A stretch of DNA of 64,000 bases. Source: Mycolicibacillus parakoreensis. GTDB lineage: Bacteria; Actinomycetota; Actinomycetes; Mycobacteriales; Mycobacteriaceae. Position 1 is the first letter of the stretch. Each line of letters starts with the position of its first letter. The translations under genes were made by a program, and so were the position numbers. The DNA lies in NCBI RefSeq assembly GCF_022370835.2, contig NZ_CP092365.1, positions 3,534,001 to 3,598,000 on the forward strand, given 5' to 3'. The notes under the pieces were generated by a model, which made no database searches, was not told where the DNA came from, and saw nothing but the letters and a program-made list of their open reading frames with translations. Positions 46,145-55,094 of the stretch are shown here, piece after piece.

Positions 46145-47074
46145 ATGGACTTCCGGGTATTCGTCGAGCCGCAGCAGGGTGGAAGCTACACCGACCAACT
46201 GGCGGTGGCCCAGACCGCGGAGCAGGTCGGGTTCTCCGGCTTCTTCCGCTCCGACCACTTCGTGGCGATGAGCGGCGACGGCCTGCCCGGGCCGACCGAT
46301 TCCTGGGTCACCCTGGGGGCGCTGGCCCGCGAAACCACCGCGATCCGGCTGGGCACGCTGGTGACCTCCTCGACGTTCCGTCACCCCGGCCCGCTGGCGG
46401 TGGCGGTGGCCCAGGTCGACGCGATGAGCGGCGGCCGGGTCGACTTCGGCATCGGAGCCGGGTGGTTCGAGGCCGAGCACCGCGCCTACGCGATCCCGTT
46501 CCCTCCGCTGGCGGAACGCTTCGCCCGGCTCACCGAGCAACTGGAGGTCATCATCGGGCTGTGGACCGCGCCCGACGGCGACCTGTTCGACTACGCCGGC
46601 ACCCACTACGCGTTGTCGCACTCCCCGGCCCTGCCCAAACCGGCGCAGCGCCCGCACCCGCCGATCATCATCGGCGGGCTGGGCCCGCGGCGCACCCCGA
46701 TGCTGGCGGCCACCTTCGCCGCGGAGTTCAACGTGCCGTTCGCCTCGATCGAGACCATCGAACGCCAGTTCGGCCGGGTGGCCGACGCGGTGGCCGCCGT
46801 CGGGCGCCGCCCGGACTCGCTGGTCTATTCGGCGGCGTTCGTGGTCTGCGCCGGGCGCAACGACGCCGAGGTGGCCCGCCGCGCCGACGCCATCGGCCGC
46901 GACGTCGACGAGCTGCGGTCCAACACACCGCTGATCGGCACCCCCGCCCAGATCGTCGACCAACTCGGCGCGGCCGCCGAGATCGGGGTTCAGCGCATCT
47001 ACCTGCAGGTCCTCGACATGTCCGACCTCGATCACCTCGACCTGTTCGCCACCGAGGTGATGCGCCAGTTCTGA
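46145..47074 (+). CDS. LLM-class F420-dependent oxidoreductase
   Basis: Encodes 309 residues, a luciferase-like TIM barrel. FSGFFRSDHFVAM, AIRLGTLVTSSTFRHPGPLAVAVAQVDAMSGGRVDFGIGAGWFEAEH and RPHPPIIIGGLGPRRTPMLAA are hallmark F420-binding blocks of the LLM class found throughout mycobacteria. It uses or makes reduced F420; the substrate is unknown. A TAGTGT box eight bases before the ATG suggests a leaderless transcript. Confidence 0.9.
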   Translation: MDFRVFVEPQQGGSYTDQLAVAQTAEQVGFSGFFRSDHFVAMSGDGLPGPTDSWVTLGALARETTAIRLGTLVTSSTFRHPGPLAVAVAQVDAMSGGRVDFGIGAGWFEAEHRAYAIPFPPLAERFARLTEQLEVIIGLWTAPDGDLFDYAGTHYALSHSPALPKPAQRPHPPIIIGGLGPRRTPMLAATFAAEFNVPFASIETIERQFGRVADAVAAVGRRPDSLVYSAAFVVCAGRNDAEVARRADAIGRDVDELRSNTPLIGTPAQIVDQLGAAAEIGVQRIYLQVLDMSDLDHLDLFATEVMRQF

Positions 47075-47129
47075 GTGGGCGGCGCGTCGGGGCCCGGCCG
47101 GGCCCCGACGGCTCCTACTATCGGTGTCC

Positions 47130-47666
47130 GTGGGGCGCCATGGAACACCGCAGGATCCGGGGGACGAGCCGACCGAGTACATCAACGTCGGCGATTACGG
47201 CACCGCCGGGCCGTCCGAGCCGCCCGCGTCGCCGTGGTACCTCAAACCGGCGGCGCTGATCGTGTGGGGTCTGCTGGTCTCCCTGCTGATCGGGGTGATC
47301 GTCTACGGGGTGGTCGTGCTGGTCACCAGCCGGTCCGGGGTGTCGGGGCCGACCCGCGACACCACCACGACCAGCGTTCCCGCGATCGCGCCGGTCACCC
47401 CGACCCCACCCACGACCACGGTGCGCACCCCGTCGACCACGACCTCGACCCCGGCGGAGACCACCACGACGACCACGACGACCGCGACCACCGCGACCAG
47501 CGAGACCACCACCGCGACCACCGCGACCACCGCCTCGACGCCCGAGACCGAGTCGACGCCTGTCGAGGAGCCCGGGGCGGGCAGCGAGTCCGAGGAGTTC
47601 CCGGCCGGACCGCCGCCGGGGCCCGTCGAGGAACCCGCGCCGCCCGCGGCCCCGCCGGGCGCCTAG
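47130..47666 (+). CDS. Thr-rich single-pass membrane protein, DEPTEYIN type (paralogue A)
   Basis: Encodes ~178 residues. A cytoplasmic N-terminus with DEPTEYINVGDYGT is followed by one membrane helix (ALIVWGLLVSLLIGVIVYGVVVLV) and an exported tail almost wholly Thr, Pro, Ser and Glu (TTTTSVPAIAP.., TTTTTTTTATTATSETTTAT). A TACTAT box ends nine bases before GTG 47130, so I prefer this leaderless start to the GTG two codons earlier. It shares layout and motif with the next gene. Function unknown; the tail probably spans the cell wall and may be glycosylated. Confidence 0.72.
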   Translation: MGRHGTPQDPGDEPTEYINVGDYGTAGPSEPPASPWYLKPAALIVWGLLVSLLIGVIVYGVVVLVTSRSGVSGPTRDTTTTSVPAIAPVTPTPPTTTVRTPSTTTSTPAETTTTTTTTATTATSETTTATTATTASTPETESTPVEEPGAGSESEEFPAGPPPGPVEEPAPPAAPPGA

Positions 47667-47718
47667 CGGGATCACCGCGTTCTCCGGTTCTCAGCATCGA
47701 CCAGTAAAATCTCTCGGC

Positions 47719-48168
47719 GTGTCCCGCTATGACGAGCCGACCGAGTACATCAACACCGGCATCGACCCCAACGCCGAGCGCCCCTCCCCCTGGTATCGGC
47801 GCCGCGGGCTGCTGATGGCCTGGCTGGTGTTGGTGCTGATCCTGCTCGGGCTGATCGTGTGGGGCCTGGTGGTGTTGTTCAGCGACCAACCCGACTCGCA
47901 GATGCCGACCACGCCGACATCGTCGACCACCCAGTCGTCGACCACGACCACGGCGCCCAGCACCACCACCGCCACGACCACCCCGTCGTCGGAGGCCTCG
48001 GAGTCCCCCGAGACCCAGGCTCCCGACGAGCAGCCGGGCTCGACCGCCGAGTCCCCCGGACCCACCGAGACCAGCAGGGAACACCGCCTGCCGCAGTTGC
48101 CGGAGACGATCACGATCCCGTCGAACCCCTACGTGCCGACCGAGATCACCATTCCGTCCCTGCCGTAG
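47719..48168 (+). CDS. Thr-rich single-pass membrane protein, DEPTEYIN type (paralogue B)
   Basis: Encodes 149 residues. Starts SRYDEPTEYINTGIDPN, then PSPWYRRRG, one membrane helix (LLMAWLVLVLILLGLIVWGLVVLF) and a Thr/Ser/Pro tail ending PETITIPSNPYVPTEITIPSLP. The shared D-E-P-T-E-Y-I-N and following layout mark it as a duplicate of the preceding gene. TAAAAT ends nine bases before the GTG, again leaderless. The Hsp70-like membrane gene follows about 100 bases on. Confidence 0.75.
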   Translation: MSRYDEPTEYINTGIDPNAERPSPWYRRRGLLMAWLVLVLILLGLIVWGLVVLFSDQPDSQMPTTPTSSTTQSSTTTTAPSTTTATTTPSSEASESPETQAPDEQPGSTAESPGPTETSREHRLPQLPETITIPSNPYVPTEITIPSLP

Positions 48169-48269
48169 CCACCGCCCGCGCAGGCCGACCGGGGACCGCC
48201 GGGGCACCGGTTATCGTTGAGGCGCACTAGCCCGCCAGCCAACCAGTCGAGACACGAGGTGCGCGCGAC

Positions 48270-50117
48270 ATGAGCGACTCGCTGGGTTTGTCGATCGGCA
48301 TGACCAACCTGGCCGCCGCCCACAGCGGCCGCCCCCCGGTGATCCGCCGGTGTGTGTTGACGCTGTTCGACCGCCGGCCGCCCGAAGTCGGGATTCGCGG
48401 CGAGAACCCGAACCTGGCCACCGACCCCGGGGATCCCGGGGTGGTGCTGCGCGGGTTCGTCGAGCGGATCGGCGATCCGGTGCCGCTGGTGGCCGCCGAC
48501 GGCGCGGCCTACAGCGGTGAGGGCCTGACCGCCGAGGCGCTCGACACGATCGCGGCCACCGTCGGCCACGGCGCCCCGGTCACCGTGGCGATCCCCGCGC
48601 ACTGGGATCCGGGCGCGTTCTCGTCGCTGTCGGCCGCGTTGGCGGCCAAGCCGCGGCTCTCCCCGGGCGGGGCGACCCCGCCGCTGGTGCCCGACGCGAC
48701 CGCCGCGCTGGCCGCGCTGGCCACCGAACCGGGCATGCCGACCGACGGCATCGTTTTGCTCTGCGACTTCGGCGGCAGCGGCACCAGCATCACCGTCGCC
48801 GACGCGGGGGCCGACCTCACCGCGGTGGGACAGACGTTCCGCTACACCGATTTCGCCGGCGACCTGGTCGACAACGCGGTGCTCAACCACGTGCTCACCC
48901 GGCTGCCCGACGCCGGGGACACCGCCGCGGTCAGCTCGATGGCCCGGCTGCGCGAGCAGTGCCGGGTCGCCAAGGAACAGCTGTCGCAGAGCGCCACGAG
49001 CACCGTCGCCACCGGGATCGCGGGGACGGCCCCGGTGCCGTTGAACCGCGCGGAGTTGACCATGCTCATCGCCGGCCCGTTGGCCGGGTGCATCGACGCC
49101 GTCGCCACCACCATGCAGCAGAGCGGCATCCCGGCGCGTCGGCTCGCGGCCATCGCCGCGGTCGGCGGCGGAGCACAGTTGCCCGGCATCGCCGAGCAGC
49201 TCTCGCAGCGCCTGCAGGTGCCGGTCATCACCCCGGCCCAGCCGGCGCTGAGCGCCGCCGCCGGTGCCCGCATCCTCGCCGAGCGCGGCGGCGCCGGTCG
49301 GGCGCCGATGACCCCGACCGGCCCCGACGCCCCCACCGGGTTGTGGACCGAACCGCCGGCGCCCACCGGGCGGGCCGGGGCGATCGGCGCGACCGGGGCC
49401 ACGGCCATGGCGCCCTCCGCCGCCGGCTTCACCGGCGGGGCCGAGTCCACCTCGGAGGCCACGTCGTATGTGCCCGGACCGCCGGCCGAGTCGGTGGGCC
49501 CCGAGCTGGCCTGGTCGCAAGACGCCGTCGGCCCCAGCGAACCCACCCCGTACACCGGCGACGACTACCGGTTCGACGCCTCCAGCTACACCGACTCCCC
49601 GCCGCCGCCCCCGCCGCCGGCGGCCGACCCCGGTTACGCCCCGGCACCGGGACTGCCCTGGTATCGGCGCCCCCCGGTGCTGTTCGGCGGCGCGGTGGCC
49701 CTCGCGGTGTTCGCCGGCGGCGGTCTGCTCTACAGCCTGGTCTCCGGCACCGAGTCCGGAGACCAGAAGCCGGGCGTCACCACCCCCGCGGAGCCGCCCG
49801 CCCCGGTCACGGTGACGGTGACCGGCGACGACGGTCTGCCGACCGTCTCGACGATCCCGCCCCCGCCGCCCAGCGAGGAGCCGCCGCCCCCGGAGTCCAC
49901 CAGCGAAGAGACCACCACGACCACCGAGGCGACGACGACCACCAGCGACGAGACCACCACCTCCGAGGCGACCACCACCACCGAGGCGACCACCACGACC
50001 GAGCGCACCACCTCGGCGCAGCCGACGACGACGCAGGCACCGACCACGAGTGCGCAGCCGACGGCGACCGGCGACGCGTCGGCGGAGGGCGGCGAGGAAT
50101 CCGGCGGGCAGTCCTAG
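48270..50117 (+). CDS. Hsp70-like membrane protein with exported Thr-rich tail
   Basis: Encodes 615 residues. The first ~350 form an actin/Hsp70 ATPase fold: phosphate-1 LGLSIGMTNLAAAHSG, phosphate-2 VLLCDFGGSGTSITVAD and adenosine LAAIAAVGGGAQLPGI are all present. There is no substrate-binding domain. Instead a Pro/Gly/Ala linker, WYRRPP, and one membrane helix (VLFGGAVALAVFAGGGLLYSLV, ~475) lead to a Thr/Ser/Glu/Pro tail. It resembles M. tuberculosis Rv0312-type proteins. The role could be cytoplasmic sensing coupled to the envelope. The ATG has no strong ribosome site; GAGGTG lies upstream. Confidence 0.75.
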   Translation: MSDSLGLSIGMTNLAAAHSGRPPVIRRCVLTLFDRRPPEVGIRGENPNLATDPGDPGVVLRGFVERIGDPVPLVAADGAAYSGEGLTAEALDTIAATVGHGAPVTVAIPAHWDPGAFSSLSAALAAKPRLSPGGATPPLVPDATAALAALATEPGMPTDGIVLLCDFGGSGTSITVADAGADLTAVGQTFRYTDFAGDLVDNAVLNHVLTRLPDAGDTAAVSSMARLREQCRVAKEQLSQSATSTVATGIAGTAPVPLNRAELTMLIAGPLAGCIDAVATTMQQSGIPARRLAAIAAVGGGAQLPGIAEQLSQRLQVPVITPAQPALSAAAGARILAERGGAGRAPMTPTGPDAPTGLWTEPPAPTGRAGAIGATGATAMAPSAAGFTGGAESTSEATSYVPGPPAESVGPELAWSQDAVGPSEPTPYTGDDYRFDASSYTDSPPPPPPPAADPGYAPAPGLPWYRRPPVLFGGAVALAVFAGGGLLYSLVSGTESGDQKPGVTTPAEPPAPVTVTVTGDDGLPTVSTIPPPPPSEEPPPPESTSEETTTTTEATTTTSDETTTSEATTTTEATTTTERTTSAQPTTTQAPTTSAQPTATGDASAEGGEESGGQS

Positions 50118-50213
50118 AGGCCGGCGCCGGGGGGATCCAAAACCGGAGTTAGGGCAACCTGCGTCAGCGGCGGGTAGCACAATGATGTCACTATTGAGCT
50201 GGCACGCAATTAT

Positions 50214-50254
50214 GTTACTGACCGGTAACCAGGGATAGGTTACTCATCGGTAAC
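50214..50254. promoter_or_regulatory. Paired operators GTTACT-N4-GGTAAC before etfD
   Basis: GTTACTGACCGGTAAC (50214-50229) and GTTACTCATCGGTAAC (50239-50254), 25 bases apart, share the arms GTTAC/GTAAC. They lie 24-64 bases before the etfD start, a position suited to a dimeric repressor. The regulator is not in the window. Confidence 0.8.
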
Positions 50255-50277
50255 TTACCTTGTGGGAAGGACTCCCC

Positions 50278-53220
50278 GTGGAGAACACGCAGATGCTGAT
50301 CAGGCTCGTGGTGGGCCTGGGCGGAACGGCGGTGGTGGGCTTCTTCGCCGCCTCCCGGATCCTGTGGCTGTACCGGCTGGTCATGTCCGGCCAGAAGACC
50401 GGCGACGAGCGGACCACCGACGTCGCCACCCGGGTGTGGACCCAGATCCGCGAGGTGGCCGGGCAGTCCAAGCTGCTGAAATGGTCGATCCCCGGCCTGG
50501 CGCACTTCTTCACCATGTGGGCGTTTCTGGTGCTGCTCACCGTGTACATCGAGGCCTACGGGCTGCTGTTCAAAAACGACTTCGCGATCCCGATCATCGG
50601 CCACTGGGACGCCCTGGGCTTCCTGCAGGACTTCTTCATCACCGCGGTGACGATCTCGATCATCGTGTTCATGATCATCCGCACCATCCGCAACCCCCGC
50701 GACATGGGGCGCGCCTCCCGGTTCTACGGCTCGCACAACGGCGGGGCCTGGCTGATCCTGGTCATGATCGGCCTGGTGGTGCTCACGTTCCTGCCGCTGC
50801 GCGGGGCGGCGGTCAACAACGGCACCCTGCCCTACGGCAACGGGGCGTTTCTGTCCCAGCTGATGGGCAAGCTGATGTCGGGACTCAGCCACACCGCCAG
50901 CGAGTGGGTCGAGACCGGCTCGCTGCTGGCGCACATCGCGGTGATGCTGGCGTTCCTGCTGATCGTGCTGCACTCCAAGCACCTGCACATCTTCCTGGCG
51001 CCGATCAACGTCACCTTCAAACGGCTGCCCGACGGGCTGGGCCCGCTGCTGCCGATCGAGGTCGACGGCACGCCGGTCGACTTCGAGGATCCGCCGGAGG
51101 ACGCCTCGTTCGGTCGCGGCACGATCGAGGACTTCACCTGGAAGGGCCTGCTGGACTTCGCCACCTGCACCGAGTGCGGTCGCTGCCAGTCCCAGTGCCC
51201 GGCGTGGAACACCGGTAAGCCGCTGAGCCCGAAGCTGCTGATCATGGACCTGCGCGACCACTGGATGGCCAAGGCCCCCTACCTGCTCGGCGACGAGGAG
51301 ATGCCGTCCGGGGACGTCGACCTGTCCGGCGCGAAGCCGGTCCCGGGCCATCACGTGCCGGAGAAGGGCTTCGAGCGCATCGGCGGGCACGGCCCCGAGC
51401 AGGCCACCCGGCCGCTGGTCGGCACCGAGGAGCAGGGCGGGGTCATCGACCCCGACGTGCTGTGGAGCTGCACCAACTGCGGGGCCTGCGTCGAGCAGTG
51501 CCCGGTGGACATCGAGCACGTCGACCACATCCTCGACATGCGCCGCTACCAGGTGCTGATGGAGTCGGAGTTCCCGTCCGAGCTCGGGGTGCTGTTCAAA
51601 AACCTCGAGACCAAGGGCAACCCGTGGGGCCAGAACGCCAGTGAACGGACCGGCTGGATCGACGAGCTGGACTTCGACGTGCCGGTCTACGGCCAGGACG
51701 TGGAGAGCTTCGAGGGCTTCGAGTACCTGTTCTGGGTCGGGTGCGCCGGGGCCTATGAGGACCGGGCCAAAAAGACCACCAAGGCGGTCGCCGAGCTGCT
51801 CGCCGCGGCCGGGGTGAAGTTCCTGGTGCTGGGCACCGGCGAGACCTGCACCGGGGACCCGGCGCGGCGCTCCGGCAACGAGTTCCTGTTCCAGCAGCTC
51901 GCCCAGCAGAACGTCGGGACCCTCAACGAGCTGTTCGAGGGTGTCGAGACGGTGGACCGCAAGATCATCGCCAGCTGCCCGCACTGCTTCAACACGATCG
52001 GCCGCGAGTACCCGCAGCTGGGCACCAACTACACGGTGCTGCACCACAGCCAGGTGCTCAACCGGTTGGTGCGCGACAAGAAGCTGACCCCGGTCAAGCC
52101 GATCAACCAGAAGATCACCTACCACGACCCGTGCTTTTTGGGCCGGCACAACAAGGTTTACGACCCGCCGCGTGAGGTGGTCAGCTCCTCGGGGGCGGAT
52201 CTGATCGAGATGCCGCGCTCCCGCGACCGGGCGCTGTGCTGCGGCGCCGGTGGGGCGCGGATGTGGATGGAAGAGCACATCGGCAAACGCGTCAACCACG
52301 AGCGGGTCGATGAGGCGCTGGCCACCGGCGCCGACACCATCGCCACCGCCTGCCCGTTCTGCCGGGTGATGATCAGCGACGGTGTCGACGACCGGCAGGA
52401 CATCGCCGGACGCGAAGGGGTGCAGATCCGCGACATCGCCCAGCTGCTGCTCGGGTCGCTGGACAAGGAGAAGGTGACGCTGCCGCCGAAGGGTGCGGCC
52501 GCCGAGGCCGCCGCCAAGGCCGCACCCAAGAAGCCGGCTCCGGCCGCCGCCGCGACCGCCACGATGGAGAAACCGGCCGCCGAGACCGCCCCGGCCGAGA
52601 CCAAGACGGCCGGGGAGACCAAGGCGGCCGCCCCGGTGAAGGGCCTGGGCATCGCCGGCGGCGCCAAACGCCCGGGGGCGAAGAAGGCCGCACCGGCCAA
52701 GGCGGAGGCCGCCCCGGCGGAGGCCGCGGAGTCCGCTCCGGCCGAATCCGGTGAGGCCCCGAAGGCCGCGCCGGTCAAGGGTCTGGGCATCGCCGGGGGC
52801 GCCAAGCGGCCCGGCGCGAAGAAGACGGCGGCCAAACCGGCCGCGGCCCAGCCGGAGAAGACCGAGGACAAGACCGAGACGGCGGGCAAGGCGCAGTCCG
52901 CCCCGGCCGAATCCGGTGAGGCCCCCAAGGCCGCCGCGCCGGTGAAGGGCCTGGGCATCGCGGCCGGCGCCAAACGGCCCGGCGCGAAGAAGACGGCGGC
53001 CAAACCGGCCGGCGGCGCCGAGAAGGCCCCGCAGTCCCCCGAGGCTCCCGAGGCCCCCAAGGCCGCCCCCGAGGCCGAGGCGGGCGGGGCCGCGAAGGAC
53101 ACCGACACCGCTGCCGAGAAGGCCCCCGAGAAGGCCCCCGAGAAGGCCGACGAGAAGCCGCAGCCGCCGGTGAAGGGGCTGGGCATCGCCCGCGGGGCCA
53201 AACCGCCAGGCAAACGCTGA
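50278..53220 (+). CDS. etfD: Membrane iron-sulfur oxidoreductase EtfD (Rv0338c type)
   Basis: Encodes 980 residues. About five membrane helices fill the N-terminal 260 residues. Two 4Fe-4S clusters follow: CTECGRCQSQCP near 300 and CTNCGACVEQCP near 400. Two CCG domains (..CTGDPARRSGN..CPHCFNTIG.. and ..CCGAGGARMWMEE..CPFCRVM) resemble heterodisulfide reductase HdrD. Rv0338c was reported to pass electrons from EtfBA (acyl-CoA dehydrogenases in beta-oxidation) to the membrane chain. The last ~230 residues are an Ala/Lys/Pro-rich extension with four copies of PVKGLGIA-type repeats. The GTG follows GAAGGA. Dual operators lie upstream. Confidence 0.9.
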   Translation: MENTQMLIRLVVGLGGTAVVGFFAASRILWLYRLVMSGQKTGDERTTDVATRVWTQIREVAGQSKLLKWSIPGLAHFFTMWAFLVLLTVYIEAYGLLFKNDFAIPIIGHWDALGFLQDFFITAVTISIIVFMIIRTIRNPRDMGRASRFYGSHNGGAWLILVMIGLVVLTFLPLRGAAVNNGTLPYGNGAFLSQLMGKLMSGLSHTASEWVETGSLLAHIAVMLAFLLIVLHSKHLHIFLAPINVTFKRLPDGLGPLLPIEVDGTPVDFEDPPEDASFGRGTIEDFTWKGLLDFATCTECGRCQSQCPAWNTGKPLSPKLLIMDLRDHWMAKAPYLLGDEEMPSGDVDLSGAKPVPGHHVPEKGFERIGGHGPEQATRPLVGTEEQGGVIDPDVLWSCTNCGACVEQCPVDIEHVDHILDMRRYQVLMESEFPSELGVLFKNLETKGNPWGQNASERTGWIDELDFDVPVYGQDVESFEGFEYLFWVGCAGAYEDRAKKTTKAVAELLAAAGVKFLVLGTGETCTGDPARRSGNEFLFQQLAQQNVGTLNELFEGVETVDRKIIASCPHCFNTIGREYPQLGTNYTVLHHSQVLNRLVRDKKLTPVKPINQKITYHDPCFLGRHNKVYDPPREVVSSSGADLIEMPRSRDRALCCGAGGARMWMEEHIGKRVNHERVDEALATGADTIATACPFCRVMISDGVDDRQDIAGREGVQIRDIAQLLLGSLDKEKVTLPPKGAAAEAAAKAAPKKPAPAAAATATMEKPAAETAPAETKTAGETKAAAPVKGLGIAGGAKRPGAKKAAPAKAEAAPAEAAESAPAESGEAPKAAPVKGLGIAGGAKRPGAKKTAAKPAAAQPEKTEDKTETAGKAQSAPAESGEAPKAAAPVKGLGIAAGAKRPGAKKTAAKPAGGAEKAPQSPEAPEAPKAAPEAEAGGAAKDTDTAAEKAPEKAPEKADEKPQPPVKGLGIARGAKPPGKR
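52620..53220 (+). repeat. Coding repeat: four PVKGLGIAxGAKxPG units in EtfD tail
   Basis: Units APVKGLGIAGGAKRPGAKK occur three times (once with AAG) and end with PPVKGLGIARGAKPPGKR at the stop. They are separated by Ala/Glu/Pro linkers with repeated SAPAESGEAPKAA. DNA identity between units is high, so recombination could change copy number. Confidence 0.8.
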
Positions 53221-53225
53221 GACGC

Positions 53226-53266
53226 CAGTTGGGGCCGTGATTGCCGAGCAATCACGGCCCCAACTG
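53226..53266 (+). terminator. Strong 17-bp perfect hairpin after etfD
   Basis: Arms 53226-53242 and 53250-53266 pair perfectly (CAGTTGGGGCCGTGATT) around a 7-base loop GCCGAGC, starting five bases after the etfD stop. There is no T-run. It separates etfD from aspC. Confidence 0.85.
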
Positions 53267-53303
53267 CTCTCCGGGCAAATTTTCGCTAGACACTCGTGGG
53301 ACG

Positions 53304-54575
53304 ATGACCGACGTGACGACGCACCAGTGGCCCGGCCAGACCGGGCTCCCGCCGCGACCGCGCACGTTCGCGCAGTCCAGCAAGCTCCAGGATGTCCTCT
53401 ACGAGATCCGCGGTCCGGTGCACGACCACGCCGCCCGGCTGGAGGGCGAAGGGCACCGCATCCTCAAGCTCAACATCGGCAACCCGGCGCCGTTCGGGTT
53501 CGAGGCCCCCGACGTGATCATGCGCGACATGATCCAGGCACTGCCGTACTCGCAGGGCTACTCGGACTCCCAGGGCATCCTGTCGGCGCGCCGGGCGGTG
53601 GTCACCCGCTACGAACTGGTCGAGGACTTCCCGCCGTTCGACGTCGACGACGTCTACCTGGGCAACGGGGTCTCCGAGCTGATCACGATGACGCTGCAGG
53701 CGCTGCTCGACAACGGCGATCAGGTGCTGATCCCCGCCCCGGACTACCCGCTGTGGACCGCCTCGACGTCGCTGGCCGGGGGGACCCCGGTGCACTACCT
53801 CTGCGACGAGACCCAGGGCTGGCAACCCAACATCGCCGACCTGGAATCGCGGATCACCGAACGCACCAAGGCGCTGGTGATCATCAACCCCAACAACCCG
53901 ACCGGGGCGGTGTACTCGCGGGAGATCCTCACCCAGATGGTCGAGTTGGCGCGCAAACACCAACTGCTGCTGCTCGCCGACGAGATCTACGACAAGATCC
54001 TCTACGACGACGCCGAGCACATCAACGTCGCCGCCGTCGCCCCCGACATGCTGTGCCTGACGTTCAACGGGTTGTCGAAGGCCTACCGGGTGGCCGGCTA
54101 CCGGTCCGGGTGGTTGACCATCACCGGCCCCAAGGAGCACGCCGCCAGCTTCATCGAAGGCATCCACCTGCTGGCCAACATGCGCCTGTGCCCCAACGTG
54201 CCGGCCCAGCACGCCATCCAGGTGGCCCTCGGCGGCTACCAGAGCGTCGATGACCTGGTGCTGCCCGGCGGGCGACTGCTCGAGCAGCGCGACACCGCCT
54301 GGACCGCGTTGAACGAGATCCCCGGGGTCTCCTGCGTCAAGCCGGCCGGGGCGCTCTACGCATTCCCCCGGCTGGACCCGGAGGTCCACGACATCGCCGA
54401 TGACGAGCAACTGGTGCTCGACCTGTTGATGTCGGAGAAGATCCTGGTCACCCAGGGCACCGGATTCAACTGGCCGGCACCGGATCACCTGCGCATCGTG
54501 ACGCTGCCGTGGAGCCGGGATTTGAGCCGCGCGATCGAGCGGCTGGGCAACTTCCTGGCCAGCTACCGCCAGTAG
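53304..54575 (+). CDS. aspC: Alanine/aspartate-type aminotransferase AspC
   Basis: Encodes 423 residues, a class I PLP aminotransferase. LNIGNPAPFGFEAPD at the start, VYLGNGVSELITMTLQAL, PAPDYPLWTA, IINPNNPTGAVYS, LADEIYDKILYDD and FNGLSKAYRVAGYRSGW (Schiff-base Lys) match the AlaA/Rv0337c group rather than classical AspC; glutamate-pyruvate transamination is the better guess. I chose the ATG at 53304 because MTDVTTHQ precedes the family region; the longer frame reaches into the terminator. It converges on the DUF1707 gene with a 13-base overlap. Confidence 0.93.
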   Translation: MTDVTTHQWPGQTGLPPRPRTFAQSSKLQDVLYEIRGPVHDHAARLEGEGHRILKLNIGNPAPFGFEAPDVIMRDMIQALPYSQGYSDSQGILSARRAVVTRYELVEDFPPFDVDDVYLGNGVSELITMTLQALLDNGDQVLIPAPDYPLWTASTSLAGGTPVHYLCDETQGWQPNIADLESRITERTKALVIINPNNPTGAVYSREILTQMVELARKHQLLLLADEIYDKILYDDAEHINVAAVAPDMLCLTFNGLSKAYRVAGYRSGWLTITGPKEHAASFIEGIHLLANMRLCPNVPAQHAIQVALGGYQSVDDLVLPGGRLLEQRDTAWTALNEIPGVSCVKPAGALYAFPRLDPEVHDIADDEQLVLDLLMSEKILVTQGTGFNWPAPDHLRIVTLPWSRDLSRAIERLGNFLASYRQ

Positions 54576-55060
54576 GGACGGCCTGACCGCGCGATCTGCT
54601 CGCCGATCCGCGAGCGGCCCGGCGCCCCGCACGCCGACAGCCCGCCCGCGTGGCACGCCATCCCGATACCCCAGCCGAGGAGCGGCCAGATCGGCCAGAA
54701 GTACCCGCCGGTCACCGCCCAGATGCCGAGCATCAGCGCCGCGGCACCCAGGTAGGCGGCCAGGTGGATCCGCACGCCGGTGCGGGCGGCGCGGTGCAGC
54801 GCGGCCCGCCGCTGCGGATCGTGCCGGCGGATCCGGTCGACGGGAAGATCGGCCATCAGCTCGTCGAGCGCCCCGACGGTCCGGGCCGCGATCGCCGCAT
54901 CCGTCCGGGTCTCGTACTCTCCGATCGACAGATACCCCTGGCTGAGCGCCTGAGCGAGCCGCGCGGCGACGCGTTCGCGTTCCCGGTCGCCGACCCGCAC
55001 CCCGCGTCCGGCCGCCGGCCGGGGGCGCGGCGACGGTGAGGCCACGGTCTCGGTGGTCAT
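54563..55060 (-). CDS. DUF1707 and 2TM-domain membrane protein
   Basis: Encodes 165 residues. DUF1707 (~20-75: RVGDRERERVAARLAQALSQGYLSIGEYETRTDAAIAARTVGALDELMADLP) is followed by two membrane helices (IHLAAYLGAAALMLGIWAV and FWPIWPLLGWGIGMACHAGG) of the 2TM type. The function is unknown but common in actinobacteria. AAGGAG precedes the ATG. It lies 34 bases downstream of the carotenoid oxygenase gene, so the two may share a transcript. Confidence 0.85.
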   Translation of the reverse strand: MTTETVASPSPRPRPAAGRGVRVGDRERERVAARLAQALSQGYLSIGEYETRTDAAIAARTVGALDELMADLPVDRIRRHDPQRRAALHRAARTGVRIHLAAYLGAAALMLGIWAVTGGYFWPIWPLLGWGIGMACHAGGLSACGAPGRSRIGEQIARSGRPYWR

Positions 55061-55094
55061 GTCGACTCCTTCCGTTCGCGCCGACCGCCCGATC

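Noticed and set aside
49900..50080. CRISPR-like or microsatellite repeat in the Thr-rich coding tails
   Set aside because: The periodicity comes from ACC/ACG codons in low-complexity protein; there are no regular spacers or hairpin repeats.
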